64,000 bases of DNA. It comes from Flavobacterium tegetincola DSM 22377 (GTDB taxonomy: Bacteria > Bacteroidota > Bacteroidia > Flavobacteriales > Flavobacteriaceae). The DNA lies in contig NZ_AUDN01000021.1 in assembly GCF_000425485.1 (NCBI RefSeq), positions 1 to 64,000 on the forward strand, read 5' to 3'. The notes under the pieces were generated by a model that saw only the letters and a program-made list of their open reading frames with translations, searched no databases and was not told the DNA's origin. The position numbers and the translations under genes are program-made. Below, piece by piece: positions 51,818 through 61,625 of this stretch. How positions within the stretch are numbered: position 1 is the stretch's first letter; every line of letters starts with the position of its first letter.

Positions 51818-52219
51818 TTATTGTACCGTTATAGTGTGTTCTATAAAATCTTCGTTAGTTTTTTTGAACTTCACAATGTAAACGCCCGCTTCACTCTTTT
51901 TAAACGCATAATTTTGCGTCTTAATTGATTCAACTTCGTCGCAAGCACAAGCATCATATACCGTATTTACTGTGATGATATCTATCAAAGGTTCTACACT
52001 TGGGTTTTTATAAAAAGAACTAAAGCTACCACAACTTGCTTTTGTTTTATAGGAAACCTCAAGATTGACGGTCTCATTTACAGCAGCTTCTACAGGACCT
52101 GTTACAGCAGTTGTAGATACACCAATAATAACAGGACAAGAGCTAGAATTCGTTTCTTTGATATCACAGTTGGCAAATACAACTGCCATTAATGCGACTA
52201 ATGAAATTTTCTTAAACAT
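51818..52219 (-). CDS. Small lipoprotein of unknown function
   Basis: A 133-residue protein with lipobox VFANC (Cys19) after MFKKISLVALMAVVFAN. The mature part is beta-rich (NETVNLEVSYKTKASCGSFS; GVYIVKFKKTNEDFIEHTIT) with Cys in SSSCPV, SCGS and ACACDE, which could form disulphides. It resembles small Ig-like or GLPGLI-type Bacteroidota lipoproteins in size only; no family is recognised. It lies alone between two terminators. Confidence 0.75.
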   Translation of the reverse strand: MFKKISLVALMAVVFANCDIKETNSSSCPVIIGVSTTAVTGPVEAAVNETVNLEVSYKTKASCGSFSSFYKNPSVEPLIDIITVNTVYDACACDEVESIKTQNYAFKKSEAGVYIVKFKKTNEDFIEHTITVQ

Positions 52220-52285
52220 AGTTTTATAGTTTTTGTAATAGATGTGAAATTGTAATAAGGGTTGCTTACTAAATTATATTTTTTT

Positions 52286-53134
52286 CTAGAAAATCTCAAT
52301 AGTATACACAGAAGTAAAAATCTCATCGTGATTCAACACTTGAATACCTGCTTTATCTTCTAAATTTTGATTGGTTTTGACTTCATCGGCATGACCATAC
52401 CAAGGTTCGATACAAATAAACGGCGCATTGACTTTGGTCCAAATACCCAAATCTGGAAAATCTTTAAATTGCACTTTTATAAAATCTATGCCTGATTCTT
52501 TGATGAGAATGAATTGGATCTTATGGTCTGTAAAAACCAGCGCATCTTTTTCAAATAGACTAAAATGCAATGGCAATTGCGCTTCAACGACATTCAAAGC
52601 TTGTGTATCTTCAGACAATAAATGATTTTCAAGCAAAGAAAAATTCAGATCGTCTTGATGTTCAAAGGTGAGCGAATACTTCTCAAAATTTTCTGCAAGC
52701 GCAAAACCAGGATGTCCTCCAATAGAAAAATACATTTTCCCATTAGATGTGTTTTGAACTCTATAATGCACCTCCATTTTATTTCCGATGAGGACGTATT
52801 CTATTTGCAATTCAAAATGAAAAGGATATACGTGCAGTGTTTCAGCATCTTCTTTCAATGCAAAAATAATCCTGTCGTCAGATTGCGACTTCACTTCAAA
52901 TTCTTTTTCTCTTGCAAATCCATGTCGAGGCAAATGGTATTCTTTTCCTTCAAAGAAATACGTATCGTCTTTTAAAGAACCAATTGTAGGAAATAAAACA
53001 GGCGATTGTTTGTCCCAAAAAGCAGGATTTCCTTCCCAGATGTATTCTTTACCATTCGATTTTAATGAGACAAGTTCCGCTCCTAAAGTGTCAAAAGTAG
53101 CTGCTAAAAATGCGCTTTTAATTTGCACCTTCAT
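52286..53134 (-). CDS. Aldose 1-epimerase family protein (LacX-like)
   Basis: A 282-residue galactose-mutarotase-fold protein. The ATG giving MKVQIKSAFLAATFDTLGAE is preferred to one 7 codons upstream. Signatures are ELVSLKSNGKEYIWEGNPAF, FPTIGSLKDDTYFFEGKEYH (with LPRHGFAREKEF), the catalytic His in FSIGGHPGFAL, and the Glu in CIEPWYGHADEV. The start, the WEGNPAFW motif and the length match the LacX group, which interconvert anomers of hexoses or hexose phosphates. It stands 47 bp upstream of nothing on its strand except obg (gap 69 bp). Confidence 0.88.
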   Translation of the reverse strand: MKVQIKSAFLAATFDTLGAELVSLKSNGKEYIWEGNPAFWDKQSPVLFPTIGSLKDDTYFFEGKEYHLPRHGFAREKEFEVKSQSDDRIIFALKEDAETLHVYPFHFELQIEYVLIGNKMEVHYRVQNTSNGKMYFSIGGHPGFALAENFEKYSLTFEHQDDLNFSLLENHLLSEDTQALNVVEAQLPLHFSLFEKDALVFTDHKIQFILIKESGIDFIKVQFKDFPDLGIWTKVNAPFICIEPWYGHADEVKTNQNLEDKAGIQVLNHDEIFTSVYTIEIF

Positions 53135-53202
53135 AGTTCTAATTCTATTTGACAAAGAAAAGTCAGCAATAACGCTGACTCTTAATTTTATTTTATTGTA
53201 AT

Positions 53203-54210
53203 CTATTCTTGCTCTTGGTTCAACATGTCCCAGAGTTTGTCTTTCAATTCAGTCAATCCTTGTTGCGCAACAGATGAAATCAACATATAAGGAATATTTA
53301 ATTCTTTGTCCAGTTGCAACTTCAGCTCTGCTTTCAATTCGTCGTCCAGCATGTCGCATTTTGAAATCACTAACATTCGCTCTTTGTCCAACATTTCAGG
53401 GTTGTACTTTGTCAATTCATTTACAAGAATGTCGTATTCCGCCTTAATGTTTTCCGTATCCACCGGAACTAAAAATAATAGGGTGGAATTCCGCTCAATG
53501 TGACGTAAAAAATAATGACCCAATCCTTTACCTTCCGCGGCACCTTCAATAATTCCTGGAATATCTGCAATTACAAACGATTGAAAATCACGATAGGCAA
53601 CGATTCCTAAATTGGGTTTCAAGGTTGTAAATGGATAATCTGCAATTTTTGGTTTAGCTGAAGTCAACACAGAAAGCAACGTTGATTTTCCTGCATTTGG
53701 AAAACCAACTAAGCCTACATCTGCTAACACTTTTAATTCAAGAACGATGTCTTTTTCTTCCGAAGGCAAACCTGGTTGTGCATAACGCGGCGTCTGATTT
53801 GTTGAACTTCTAAAGTGCCAGTTTCCTAAACCACCCTTACCACCTTGTGCAATAATTCTTTTTTCGCCTTGTTCCGTAATTTCAAACATAATCTCGTTCG
53901 TTTCCTTATCGCGAACTACAGTTCCTAAAGGCACTTCGATAAATTTATCTTCTCCATTGTGTCCGGTACTTCGATCACCACCACCATCTCCACCATGACC
54001 ACCTTTAATGTGTCGTGCAAATTTTAAGTGAAACAGCGTCCATAAACTTTTATTTCCAACCAAATATACGTGACCACCTCGTCCACCATCTCCTCCATCA
54101 GGACCACCCTTTTCAATGAATTTTTCGCGGTGTAAATGCGTTGAGCCTTTCCCTCCTTTTCCGGAAGAAACATATATTTTTACGTAGTCTACAAAATTGC
54201 CTTCTGTCAT
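53203..54210 (-). CDS. obg: GTPase Obg/CgtA
   Basis: A 335-residue ribosome-associated GTPase. The Gly-rich Obg domain (about 1-160, [37 protein letters not shown]) is followed by the G domain: G1 [13 protein letters not shown]2 [12 protein letters not shown]3 [20 protein letters not shown]4 LVISKCDML (Ser in place of the usual Asn, as in many Bacteroidota) and G5 ISSVAQQG. There is no C-terminal OCT domain. It acts in 50S maturation and stress control. It sits in the common Bacteroidota order hpt-adk-(HlyC)-obg. Confidence 0.96.
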   Translation of the reverse strand: MTEGNFVDYVKIYVSSGKGGKGSTHLHREKFIEKGGPDGGDGGRGGHVYLVGNKSLWTLFHLKFARHIKGGHGGDGGGDRSTGHNGEDKFIEVPLGTVVRDKETNEIMFEITEQGEKRIIAQGGKGGLGNWHFRSSTNQTPRYAQPGLPSEEKDIVLELKVLADVGLVGFPNAGKSTLLSVLTSAKPKIADYPFTTLKPNLGIVAYRDFQSFVIADIPGIIEGAAEGKGLGHYFLRHIERNSTLLFLVPVDTENIKAEYDILVNELTKYNPEMLDKERMLVISKCDMLDDELKAELKLQLDKELNIPYMLISSVAQQGLTELKDKLWDMLNQEQE

Positions 54211-54295
54211 TATATTTTTTTTAACAGTCTAAAGCCTACCACTTCAAGTGCTATTGTATTTCTACCTACTTGAAAATTAGTGCTTTAAACAAAAT

Positions 54296-55570
54296 TTACT
54301 CTTTTAGCGTCTTGATCAATACTTTATCAATCTTCACGCCATCCATATCTATCACTTCCAACTCTAAGCCGTTCCAATTTAACTTTTCGCCTTGCTTCGG
54401 AATGCGCGAAAGCTCCGTCATAATCAGTCCACTAACCGTTGTTACGTCATAATCATTTATCAATTCATCAAATTCAAAATAGGTTAAAAAGTCGTGTAAG
54501 GAATAATGCCCGTCCACTAACCATGTTCCATCTTCTCTTTCAATTAATTGAAAATCTTCTTTATAAAAATCAGAAGCATTTCCAACCAATGCCTCCAAAA
54601 TATCATTTAATGTTATAATTCCCTGAAAAATACCATATTCATCTGAAACAAAAGCGTAGTGAATGCCACTTTGTTTAAATGTTTCCAAGGCTCTATAAGC
54701 TGTAGTTTGCTCCATCATAAACGGCGCTTCTTTAACTATATCACTTAACGTAAATGATTTCTTATTGATATTTGCAAAAATACTTTTAAGATCTACACAA
54801 CCTACAATGTCATCATAATTTTCTCCATAAACAGGATAAACAGAATGCAATTCCCGCAACATCAGTTCCGTAATGTGTGTTTTATCGGCATTTAATGGCA
54901 AAAATATAACTGACTTACGATGGGTCATTAGCGAGTTTATTTTTCGATCTCCGATATGAAAAACACGCTCCACAATGTCCTGCTCAATTTCCTGCACTTC
55001 ACCACCTTCAGTACCTTCTTTAATTATGGCTTTAATTTCTTCTTCTGTCACTTTACCGTCAGCGGATGGTTTTATCATCAAAACTTTCAAAAGAAATTCA
55101 GTTGAAATGGTAAGCAACCAAATGAATGGTGCCGTAACTATTGAAATTACCCGCATCGGGACTGCTACTAATTTAGCAATCTTCTCCGGATGATTTAAAC
55201 CAATCCTTTTGGGCAACAACTCTCCTAAGACTAAAGAGAAAAAAGTTAATATAACTACGACTAACCCCACAGAAAGTGAATCAGAATAGGGAACTAAAAA
55301 ATCAAAACGCTCAATGAATAACTTTGCATCTGTAGTGATTTTATCTCCACTAAAAATACCTGTCAAAATTCCAATTAACGTAATTCCAATTTGAACTGTT
55401 GACAAGAATTTATTGGGTGCATTAGCTAAATCCAAAGCTACTTTTGCACTGTTATTACCTTTTTTGGCAGCCGTTTCCAGCCTGTTTTTTCGCGCTGAAA
55501 TCAGAGCAATTTCCGACATGGAGAAAACGCCATTCAGAATTATTAAGAAGAGAACAATGAGTATTTCCAT
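54296..55570 (-). CDS. CNNM/CBS/CorC-domain membrane protein (HlyC/CorC family)
   Basis: A 424-residue protein. The N-terminal CNNM (DUF21) membrane domain has about four hydrophobic segments (ILIVLFLIILNGVFSMSEIA, FLSTVQIGITLIGILTGIFS, VVILTFFSLVLGELLPKRIG). A CBS pair (about 205-320, SLMTHRKSVIFLPLNADKTH; FVSDEYGIFQGIITLNDILE) and a CorC_HlyC domain (about 340-420) follow. The family exports divalent cations, probably Mg2+ or Co2+. The CBS pair usually binds adenine nucleotides. It lies between obg and adk on the minus strand. Confidence 0.92.
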   Translation of the reverse strand: MEILIVLFLIILNGVFSMSEIALISARKNRLETAAKKGNNSAKVALDLANAPNKFLSTVQIGITLIGILTGIFSGDKITTDAKLFIERFDFLVPYSDSLSVGLVVVILTFFSLVLGELLPKRIGLNHPEKIAKLVAVPMRVISIVTAPFIWLLTISTEFLLKVLMIKPSADGKVTEEEIKAIIKEGTEGGEVQEIEQDIVERVFHIGDRKINSLMTHRKSVIFLPLNADKTHITELMLRELHSVYPVYGENYDDIVGCVDLKSIFANINKKSFTLSDIVKEAPFMMEQTTAYRALETFKQSGIHYAFVSDEYGIFQGIITLNDILEALVGNASDFYKEDFQLIEREDGTWLVDGHYSLHDFLTYFEFDELINDYDVTTVSGLIMTELSRIPKQGEKLNWNGLELEVIDMDGVKIDKVLIKTLKE

Positions 55571-55622
55571 TATTATTTTTAAGGTCTTAGCATTTTGGTT
55601 TCATTACCCAAATCTAAAACAA

Positions 55623-56198
55623 CTATATTAAACTATCAATCACAAGACTTAAACGTTCGGTAATTTCATTGATAGAACCAATTCCGTCTACGCTGTGAAA
55701 TTTATTTTGACCTTTATAATAATCCATTAAAGGTGCTGTTTTCTCGTTATATTCTTGATAACGATTTCTGATCTTTTCCTCATCTTGGTCGTCTGGTCTA
55801 CCCGAAGTTTTACCGCGTTCCAAAAGTCGTTTTACAAGAATTTCATCGTCTGCTTCAAGTGCTACAGTTGCTGTAATTTTATCATTTTTAGCTGCTAAAA
55901 ACACATCTAAAGCTTCTGCTTGCGATAGTGTTCTTGGAAAACCGTCGAATAAAAAACCACTTGAATCTGGATTATTATTGCATTCACTTTCAAGCATTTT
56001 AATAGTTACCGCGTCAGGAACCAATTCGCCCTTGTCCATAAAAGTTTTCGCTAATAGACCTAAATCTGTATTTCCTTTTATATTGTACCTAAAAATATCT
56101 CCCGTAGAAAGATGTGTTAGATTGTATTTTGTTTTTAAAAATTCAGCTTGTGTACCTTTTCCCGCACCCGGCTTTCCAAATAAAACGATATTAATCAT
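55623..56198 (-). CDS. adk: Adenylate kinase
   Basis: A 191-residue short-form adenylate kinase (no zinc LID). P-loop FGKPGAGKGTQAE (about 7-19), AMP site STGDIFRYNI, DGFPRTLSQAEALD and the LID RGKTSGRPDDQDEEKIRNRY. It interconverts ATP, ADP and AMP. It is separated from hpt by 51 bp that contain a (TTG)6 tract on the plus strand, i.e. (CAA)6 in the leader. Confidence 0.97.
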   Translation of the reverse strand: MINIVLFGKPGAGKGTQAEFLKTKYNLTHLSTGDIFRYNIKGNTDLGLLAKTFMDKGELVPDAVTIKMLESECNNNPDSSGFLFDGFPRTLSQAEALDVFLAAKNDKITATVALEADDEILVKRLLERGKTSGRPDDQDEEKIRNRYQEYNEKTAPLMDYYKGQNKFHSVDGIGSINEITERLSLVIDSLI

Positions 56199-56217
56199 TG
56201 TGTTGTGGTATGTTGTG

Positions 56218-56235
56218 TTGTTGTTGTTGTTGTTG
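56218..56235 (-). repeat. Trinucleotide tract (TTG)6 in the hpt-adk spacer
   Basis: Six TTG units on the plus strand; (CAA)6 on the transcribed strand, 20 bp before adk. It lies outside coding sequence, so length changes would not shift a frame but could alter the leader. CAA-rich leaders are unstructured and may help initiation. Confidence 0.6.
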
Positions 56236-56249
56236 AATGTATTTTGAAA

Positions 56250-56780
56250 TTATTCTTTTAACTGGTATACTTCTGGTAAGTTTCTACCTAAACCGTCGTA
56301 ATCTAATCCAAAACCTACAATAAATTTATTCGGAATTCGAATACCGATATAATCCAATTTAATGTCTTTTTTATATGCTTCTGGCTTGAAAAATAATGTG
56401 GCAATTTTAAAATGTTTTACATTTTTTGCTTTCAAAATATCTTTCAGCACCTCAATTGTATTTCCTGTATCCACAATATCTTCTACAACGATGACCGTTT
56501 TCCCTGTTAAATCTTGATTCAAACCAATTAGTTCATTGACAGTGTTGGTAGTTTCCATACCTTCATAAGAAGACATTTTAACGAAACTCACTTCACACAT
56601 GCCTCTATATTGTTTCATCAAATCAGACAAAACCATGAAAGAACCGTTTAAAACACCAATGAAAACGGGCTGTTCATCAAAAAAATCGTCGTCCATTTGT
56701 TTCGCCATATTCTTGATTGCGAAGTCAATTTCTTCGGCAGATATAAAAGGAACAAAATGTTTATCGTGAAGTTGTATCAT
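56250..56780 (-). CDS. hpt: Hypoxanthine phosphoribosyltransferase
   Basis: A 176-residue purine salvage enzyme. PRPP-binding loop GKTVIVVEDIVDTGNTIEVL, the flexible loop region with VSFVKMSSYEGMETTNTVNE, and the base-binding LDYIGIRIPNKFIVGFGLDY. It converts hypoxanthine/guanine plus PRPP to IMP/GMP. It is directly followed by adk; the two genes are likely co-transcribed. Confidence 0.96.
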   Translation of the reverse strand: MIQLHDKHFVPFISAEEIDFAIKNMAKQMDDDFFDEQPVFIGVLNGSFMVLSDLMKQYRGMCEVSFVKMSSYEGMETTNTVNELIGLNQDLTGKTVIVVEDIVDTGNTIEVLKDILKAKNVKHFKIATLFFKPEAYKKDIKLDYIGIRIPNKFIVGFGLDYDGLGRNLPEVYQLKE

Positions 56781-57012
56781 AAGTCGTGTGATTTTAAAAT
56801 AAACGACAAATTTACAAAGTATTAGCTATTCATACTAAGGTATTTTTATTTTTTTACAAAATTGCATTTTCAGTTAAAAAAATACGACATTAATATTCGG
56901 TTAATTATTGAATGCTTCAGAATTAGTACCTTTTCTGCCTAACTATTTAGAGTAGATTGTTAAAATACAAATTGCCTTGCAAAATTATTTATACTTTTAT
57001 AAAAAAATAAAA

Positions 57013-57903
57013 ATGTTGCCAAAAACACTTCCCTTTTTTCTTAGTTTCTTTATGCTCACATTTTGCAGCAGCACTGTTTCTGATGTTGATTTTAAAGAAA
57101 TTTTTACAATGCCCAAAAAAATCAAGGAATCATCTGCTGTTGAAGTCGCTTCTAATTCTAAATTAATTTGGACACTTGAAGACAGTGGAAATAAACCCGA
57201 ATTATTTGGATTAGATTTAGAAGGTAAAATCGTTCAACATATTTCTATCAAAAATGTAAAAAACAACGATTGGGAAGATTTGACTTCTGATAATGAAGGA
57301 AACGTATACATTGGCGACTTTGGAAATAATGATAATGAACGTAAAAATTTAGCCATTTATAAAATTTCTACAACAGATTTAACTAAAAACGAGGCAACAC
57401 CAGTCCGTACTATATCTTTTTATTATCCTGAACAAAAAGCATTTCCACCCAAGAAATCAGAACGGAATTTTGATGTAGAATCTTTTTTTGTGTTCGAAAA
57501 TAATTTTTATTTGTTTACCAAAAACAGAAGTTCCAAATTTGATGGCACGACTCATTTGTATCGTGTTCCAAATGAATCAGGGAATCATAAAGCCACCTTA
57601 ATCGCGTCTTTTAAATCCTGTGAGAAATTCAGCAGCTGTGCAATTACGAGTGCTGATATTAGTCCGAATGGAAAGACGGTCGCTTTATTGAGCTCAAATC
57701 AAGTTTGGCTTTTTACTGATTTTACCGGAGATTCTTTCTTTAAAGGTACAATGCAAAATATTTCGCTTCCCACATTAACACAAAAAGAAGGCATCTGTTT
57801 CATTAATGAAAGTACGCTTTACATCACTGATGAAAAAGACAAACATACGGGAGGAAAATTATACCAACTGAATTTATCAAAATCCAAAGCCCAATCCCAC
57901 TGA
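57013..57903 (+). CDS. Beta-propeller-like lipoprotein of unknown function
   Basis: A 296-residue protein. The start is moved to MLPKTLPFFLSFFMLTFCSS, which gives a lipobox (MLTFC); a longer frame begins at 56977. The body repeats blade-like units (LIWTLEDSGNKPELFGLDLE, DWEDLTSDNEGNVYIGDFGN, ADISPNGKTVALLSSNQVWL, GICFINESTLYITDEKDKHT) as in SdiA-regulated/YncE-like propellers. Its last 27 bp overlap the end of the convergent metallophosphoesterase gene, so there is no room for a terminator. It may be an enzyme or just a binding surface; no active site is visible. Confidence 0.8.
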   Translation: MLPKTLPFFLSFFMLTFCSSTVSDVDFKEIFTMPKKIKESSAVEVASNSKLIWTLEDSGNKPELFGLDLEGKIVQHISIKNVKNNDWEDLTSDNEGNVYIGDFGNNDNERKNLAIYKISTTDLTKNEATPVRTISFYYPEQKAFPPKKSERNFDVESFFVFENNFYLFTKNRSSKFDGTTHLYRVPNESGNHKATLIASFKSCEKFSSCAITSADISPNGKTVALLSSNQVWLFTDFTGDSFFKGTMQNISLPTLTQKEGICFINESTLYITDEKDKHTGGKLYQLNLSKSKAQSH

Positions 57904-60900
57904 AAATCGACCGCCGTCTTCACCATGAAAATAAGAGACTTTACCGGTAACAACCTTCACGCCGTTTAACCAAATTCCGCCACCAATTGAGTTGTGCCAT
58001 TTGTTTGAATTCGTTTCGGCAAGCCAAACTCTACCGCTATCATAACCTGCAAATACGCCGTATTGAGCTGGAATCAAACTGTTTTTAAATTTCCCGATTT
58101 TATATCTTAAATCTGACGTTATAAAAAACGATTGTTTTCCAGAAAACCGTTGAAAACGAAAAGCTCTCAAATCCGCATCTCCACCAAGTTCTGCCATTTG
58201 GTAAAATAAATAATCGTTACTGAACAACATTTTAGCTTTGGCCATAGTACCAAAAACAAGTTGGTCATCCTTCGTGATTTTATGGCTAAATCCTAAAGCC
58301 GTTTCAGCATAAGGCACGGTTTTATTAGACTCGTTGAGATTTATTTCATAACCACCTTCAACGTAAAATTTCATTCCCATTGTTGGAATTGAGGCATTGT
58401 CGTAATTTTCAAAACCATAACGCACTTGAGCTGCTAGGAAATTTTGTGTATTGAAAACTTCTTCATCAATTGCGAAATTATCCACAATAAAGCGATTTGC
58501 AGTTCGGTCCACTTCCACAGACCTGAAATTTAATTTTGCAGAAAAATGAGCGCCAAAATCACCTTGCCAATGAATTGATGGCGCAAAACCCAGCGTTTGC
58601 ATCTTTATACGATTGTAATTCATTCCTAAATCATCATCCAAATTTTGAGTATCATTTCCAAATCCAAAGAAGTTGGAACTAAAATTAGGAGTTGTAACAA
58701 TGGCATCCATTTCTAATCGCCAATTATTGATGCTATTTGGAAAAACACCGTTATATTTAAATTCATAACCCTCAGTTGCAAAGTAATAATTCGCCTGTAA
58801 ATTGTGCTTTTGCGAAAATGGATTTCGTATAAATGAATTCACTTTATAAGTCAAAGAAACGCCCACTTTGACACCGTCATCAGGATTATAACCTACGTCA
58901 GGATAACCAGCAAAGGCATTGTACTTTGGTTTTTTATAATCGTATTTATTGAGTTCATAACTGTCACTTACTATTTTGCGGGTTTTATTATCAATTATAA
59001 AGACATTGTTTTTAGTCTTATAATCAAATAAGGTTACTCTTTTACCGTTTTCAATTTCATATAAATCATTGTTTGCCCCACCAATAATTTTCAATCGAAT
59101 GACACCCGATTCCTTTCCTTTCACCTCAAAAACATCGTCGCCTTCCAAGCCGTAAATCCAAATTTGCTTAGTTTCGTTCTTGTCAAAAAGACGCGTATAT
59201 TGAAATTCTTCACCGTCTTTTTTCAATCTAAAAACTTGTACTTCCGTTTTGCCTTTTGGCAATCGAGTGATGATGAATTTATCTTTTTTATTGGTCCCGA
59301 CAAGCACTGCTGTACGTTGTAAAACTTTAAAATAATCTTGTGCAAAATCATTCAGTTTTTCTTTCCGAAGTCGTAACGTATTTTTTATTTCTTCAATTGT
59401 TGCATCTTGAACTTCTTCGGGTAGAACATCAAAAGCAGTATCAATTACCGCGTCTGTAAGATTTAACTTGATGAAATCAGCTTGTTCCTTCCAAACTTTT
59501 GCATCTGCGGTTTTCAAGAATTTTAGGTCCATCGGATACGGCTCCATATTGAACCACTTCACATTTCTAATATCCGAAGCAAATTCCTGCATGTGTCGCA
59601 ACTCTGGTGCAGTTAAAACTATAGTCAACGCGACACCACCATATTTTGGAAAAGCTTGGTCGCGATCGCGAGGAATCGGCTTGTAAATCACCTTCTCATT
59701 TTTTCGAAATTCTCCCCAACGCCATTGGTCAGAGTGACGGTCCCAATCGCCAATTAACATATCAAAAAGACGTGCTCTAATATAGGATGCTTCATCAATT
59801 TCGTACTTTTCATCCTTAATCAGATTGGCTAAAACATCATCCGTACTCACAATGTTTTCTGGACTTCCAAAACTTTCGTAGCCTTTAAATTCCTCCATCG
59901 GACGCTCTTCAATCATGTACAATTCATCGCCATATTCTGCGTTAAAATCCATCAACGTTTTTTGTTTTGGAACATAAAACAAGATTGGATTGGCGTGACT
60001 TACTCCAACGGCTTCTGCTAAATTTCCGACAGCAAAAGGCGTATAAGGATGCGACGAAGTGTAAAAATCCAACAGAAAATCCTCCGTATAGGTATTATTA
60101 AATTCATTTTCAATGGATTGATCTTTAAAAGCCAATGCCTGAATAAATCGTGTAGCACTTTTTTTCAAACCTCTCATTACAAATTCTTTACCCGTACTGT
60201 CTTCCAATCGCAACGATTTTGATTGATGTCCACCACCCGCTTTTAAAGGTTTGAGCCCGCCAAATAAAGTATCTAAAAGTACTGTTGGAGCTTTAATGTT
60301 TTGACTATAAACGTCGCGGTAGTGATTTCCCCAAAGAAATTTATAAAAAGCACTCTTCGAAGTCCGATTTTTTGAATAAATAGATGCCTCTTTAAATTCT
60401 GGAACCGATGCATTAAATGTCAAATCCGTTACTTTCTTTTCAGACAAAACTTTATAGCTATACAGAAGTTGCTCCTTTTTTTGATTCACACCATAAAAAG
60501 AAACAAAAGCATCCCCATTTTTACCAATTTCTAAAACCGCATAACCGTTCATTCCTGCTGAAAAATCCTTTTCATTAATCGCTCTTGCTGCTTCCAATTT
60601 TGAACCCGAACCACTGATAATTTGTTTGACATTATTCTTTTCAATGTACTGCAAATTATGGTCGTGACCGGAAACCACCACCACATTATCATACGATTGA
60701 ATCAATGCTTTTATGCGATTGGCCAATTCTGAATATTTTTTATTTTGCAAATCTTGTGGACTGATACCACTCGTTTTTCTTAAAAAATTGACCAGCGAAC
60801 CAATTATTGGTAATGGAATTTTAGATTCTAAAGGAAACAATTGTTTTTCAAGCGAAAACTGACCTCCGTGTGTTCCATTAGTCATTAAAGGATGATGAAT

Positions 60901-61602
60901 TGCAATTACCATCGTTTTTGACTGATTTTTATTAAGTACACTTTCCAGTTCTGTAAAAAACTCTTCGCGCGATTTCACATCGCAACCTTCGTTAATTGTT
61001 GGACTATCGTTCCAATCTTCTAAAAACCATTGCGAATCTATTGTAATCAGCTCTAAATTATCAGAAATAGATAATTTATCAATCGCACAACTTTCTCTTG
61101 GCATAAAGGACTTTTTTTCTTTAAGTGCTTCATTTATGTAATCCTCTTGCCTTTTTAGTCCTTTCAAACCATTGTTATACCAGTCGTGATTTCCGGGAAT
61201 AAAAATTGTTTTACCTAAAAAATCCTTAGCTAAATCCAGTTGATTGTCTAACTTTTTCTCCGCTAATTTTCGGTTTTCATCGTCTTTTTTAGGTAAACCA
61301 TCTGGATAGATATTATCTCCTAAGAAAAGCAACGTACTGTTTTCATCTGCTGATTTTAATTTTTCTTTCAAAAAGCCCAAAGTGTTTTCACCCGCTTCTT
61401 TATCTGCATTACCTGCATCTCCAATTAAGTAGAACGTGTGTTGAATTTCGGATTTTTCTGCAGATGAAACTGCAAATTGCTGTGCGTTTTTTCCGTATTT
61501 AGGTTCCTTAACGGCACAACTGGACAACGTTAATAGTGTTAACGCGAATATAAATAAAACTTTAAAAAACTTAAAACTATAATTGGAATGAAATAATTTC
61601 AT
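57877..61602 (-). CDS. Large lipoprotein: metallophosphoesterase, kinase-like middle, outer-membrane barrel
   Basis: A 1241-residue protein. Lipobox LTLSSC (Cys29). Residues about 50-380 are a calcineurin-like metallophosphoesterase with all metal motifs: YLIGDAGNAD, FLGDNIYPDG, IPGNHDWYN, AIHHPLMT, VSGHDHNLQY. Residues about 440-700 have SLRLEDSTGKEFVMRGLKK, then LIGDWDRHSDQWRWGE and IPRDRDQAFPKYG, which resemble the catalytic loop and metal Asp of HipA/Fam20-like kinases (DRHxxN ... D). Residues about 880-1241 form an Omp85-like barrel ending RFSVGLGFGF. The combination places a phosphatase and a possible kinase-like fold at the outer membrane. The kinase reading is my inference. Confidence 0.85.
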   Translation of the reverse strand: MKLFHSNYSFKFFKVLFIFALTLLTLSSCAVKEPKYGKNAQQFAVSSAEKSEIQHTFYLIGDAGNADKEAGENTLGFLKEKLKSADENSTLLFLGDNIYPDGLPKKDDENRKLAEKKLDNQLDLAKDFLGKTIFIPGNHDWYNNGLKGLKRQEDYINEALKEKKSFMPRESCAIDKLSISDNLELITIDSQWFLEDWNDSPTINEGCDVKSREEFFTELESVLNKNQSKTMVIAIHHPLMTNGTHGGQFSLEKQLFPLESKIPLPIIGSLVNFLRKTSGISPQDLQNKKYSELANRIKALIQSYDNVVVVSGHDHNLQYIEKNNVKQIISGSGSKLEAARAINEKDFSAGMNGYAVLEIGKNGDAFVSFYGVNQKKEQLLYSYKVLSEKKVTDLTFNASVPEFKEASIYSKNRTSKSAFYKFLWGNHYRDVYSQNIKAPTVLLDTLFGGLKPLKAGGGHQSKSLRLEDSTGKEFVMRGLKKSATRFIQALAFKDQSIENEFNNTYTEDFLLDFYTSSHPYTPFAVGNLAEAVGVSHANPILFYVPKQKTLMDFNAEYGDELYMIEERPMEEFKGYESFGSPENIVSTDDVLANLIKDEKYEIDEASYIRARLFDMLIGDWDRHSDQWRWGEFRKNEKVIYKPIPRDRDQAFPKYGGVALTIVLTAPELRHMQEFASDIRNVKWFNMEPYPMDLKFLKTADAKVWKEQADFIKLNLTDAVIDTAFDVLPEEVQDATIEEIKNTLRLRKEKLNDFAQDYFKVLQRTAVLVGTNKKDKFIITRLPKGKTEVQVFRLKKDGEEFQYTRLFDKNETKQIWIYGLEGDDVFEVKGKESGVIRLKIIGGANNDLYEIENGKRVTLFDYKTKNNVFIIDNKTRKIVSDSYELNKYDYKKPKYNAFAGYPDVGYNPDDGVKVGVSLTYKVNSFIRNPFSQKHNLQANYYFATEGYEFKYNGVFPNSINNWRLEMDAIVTTPNFSSNFFGFGNDTQNLDDDLGMNYNRIKMQTLGFAPSIHWQGDFGAHFSAKLNFRSVEVDRTANRFIVDNFAIDEEVFNTQNFLAAQVRYGFENYDNASIPTMGMKFYVEGGYEINLNESNKTVPYAETALGFSHKITKDDQLVFGTMAKAKMLFSNDYLFYQMAELGGDADLRAFRFQRFSGKQSFFITSDLRYKIGKFKNSLIPAQYGVFAGYDSGRVWLAETNSNKWHNSIGGGIWLNGVKVVTGKVSYFHGEDGGRFSVGLGFGF

Positions 61603-61625
61603 AATTTGCGGGATATTCTTTCTTT

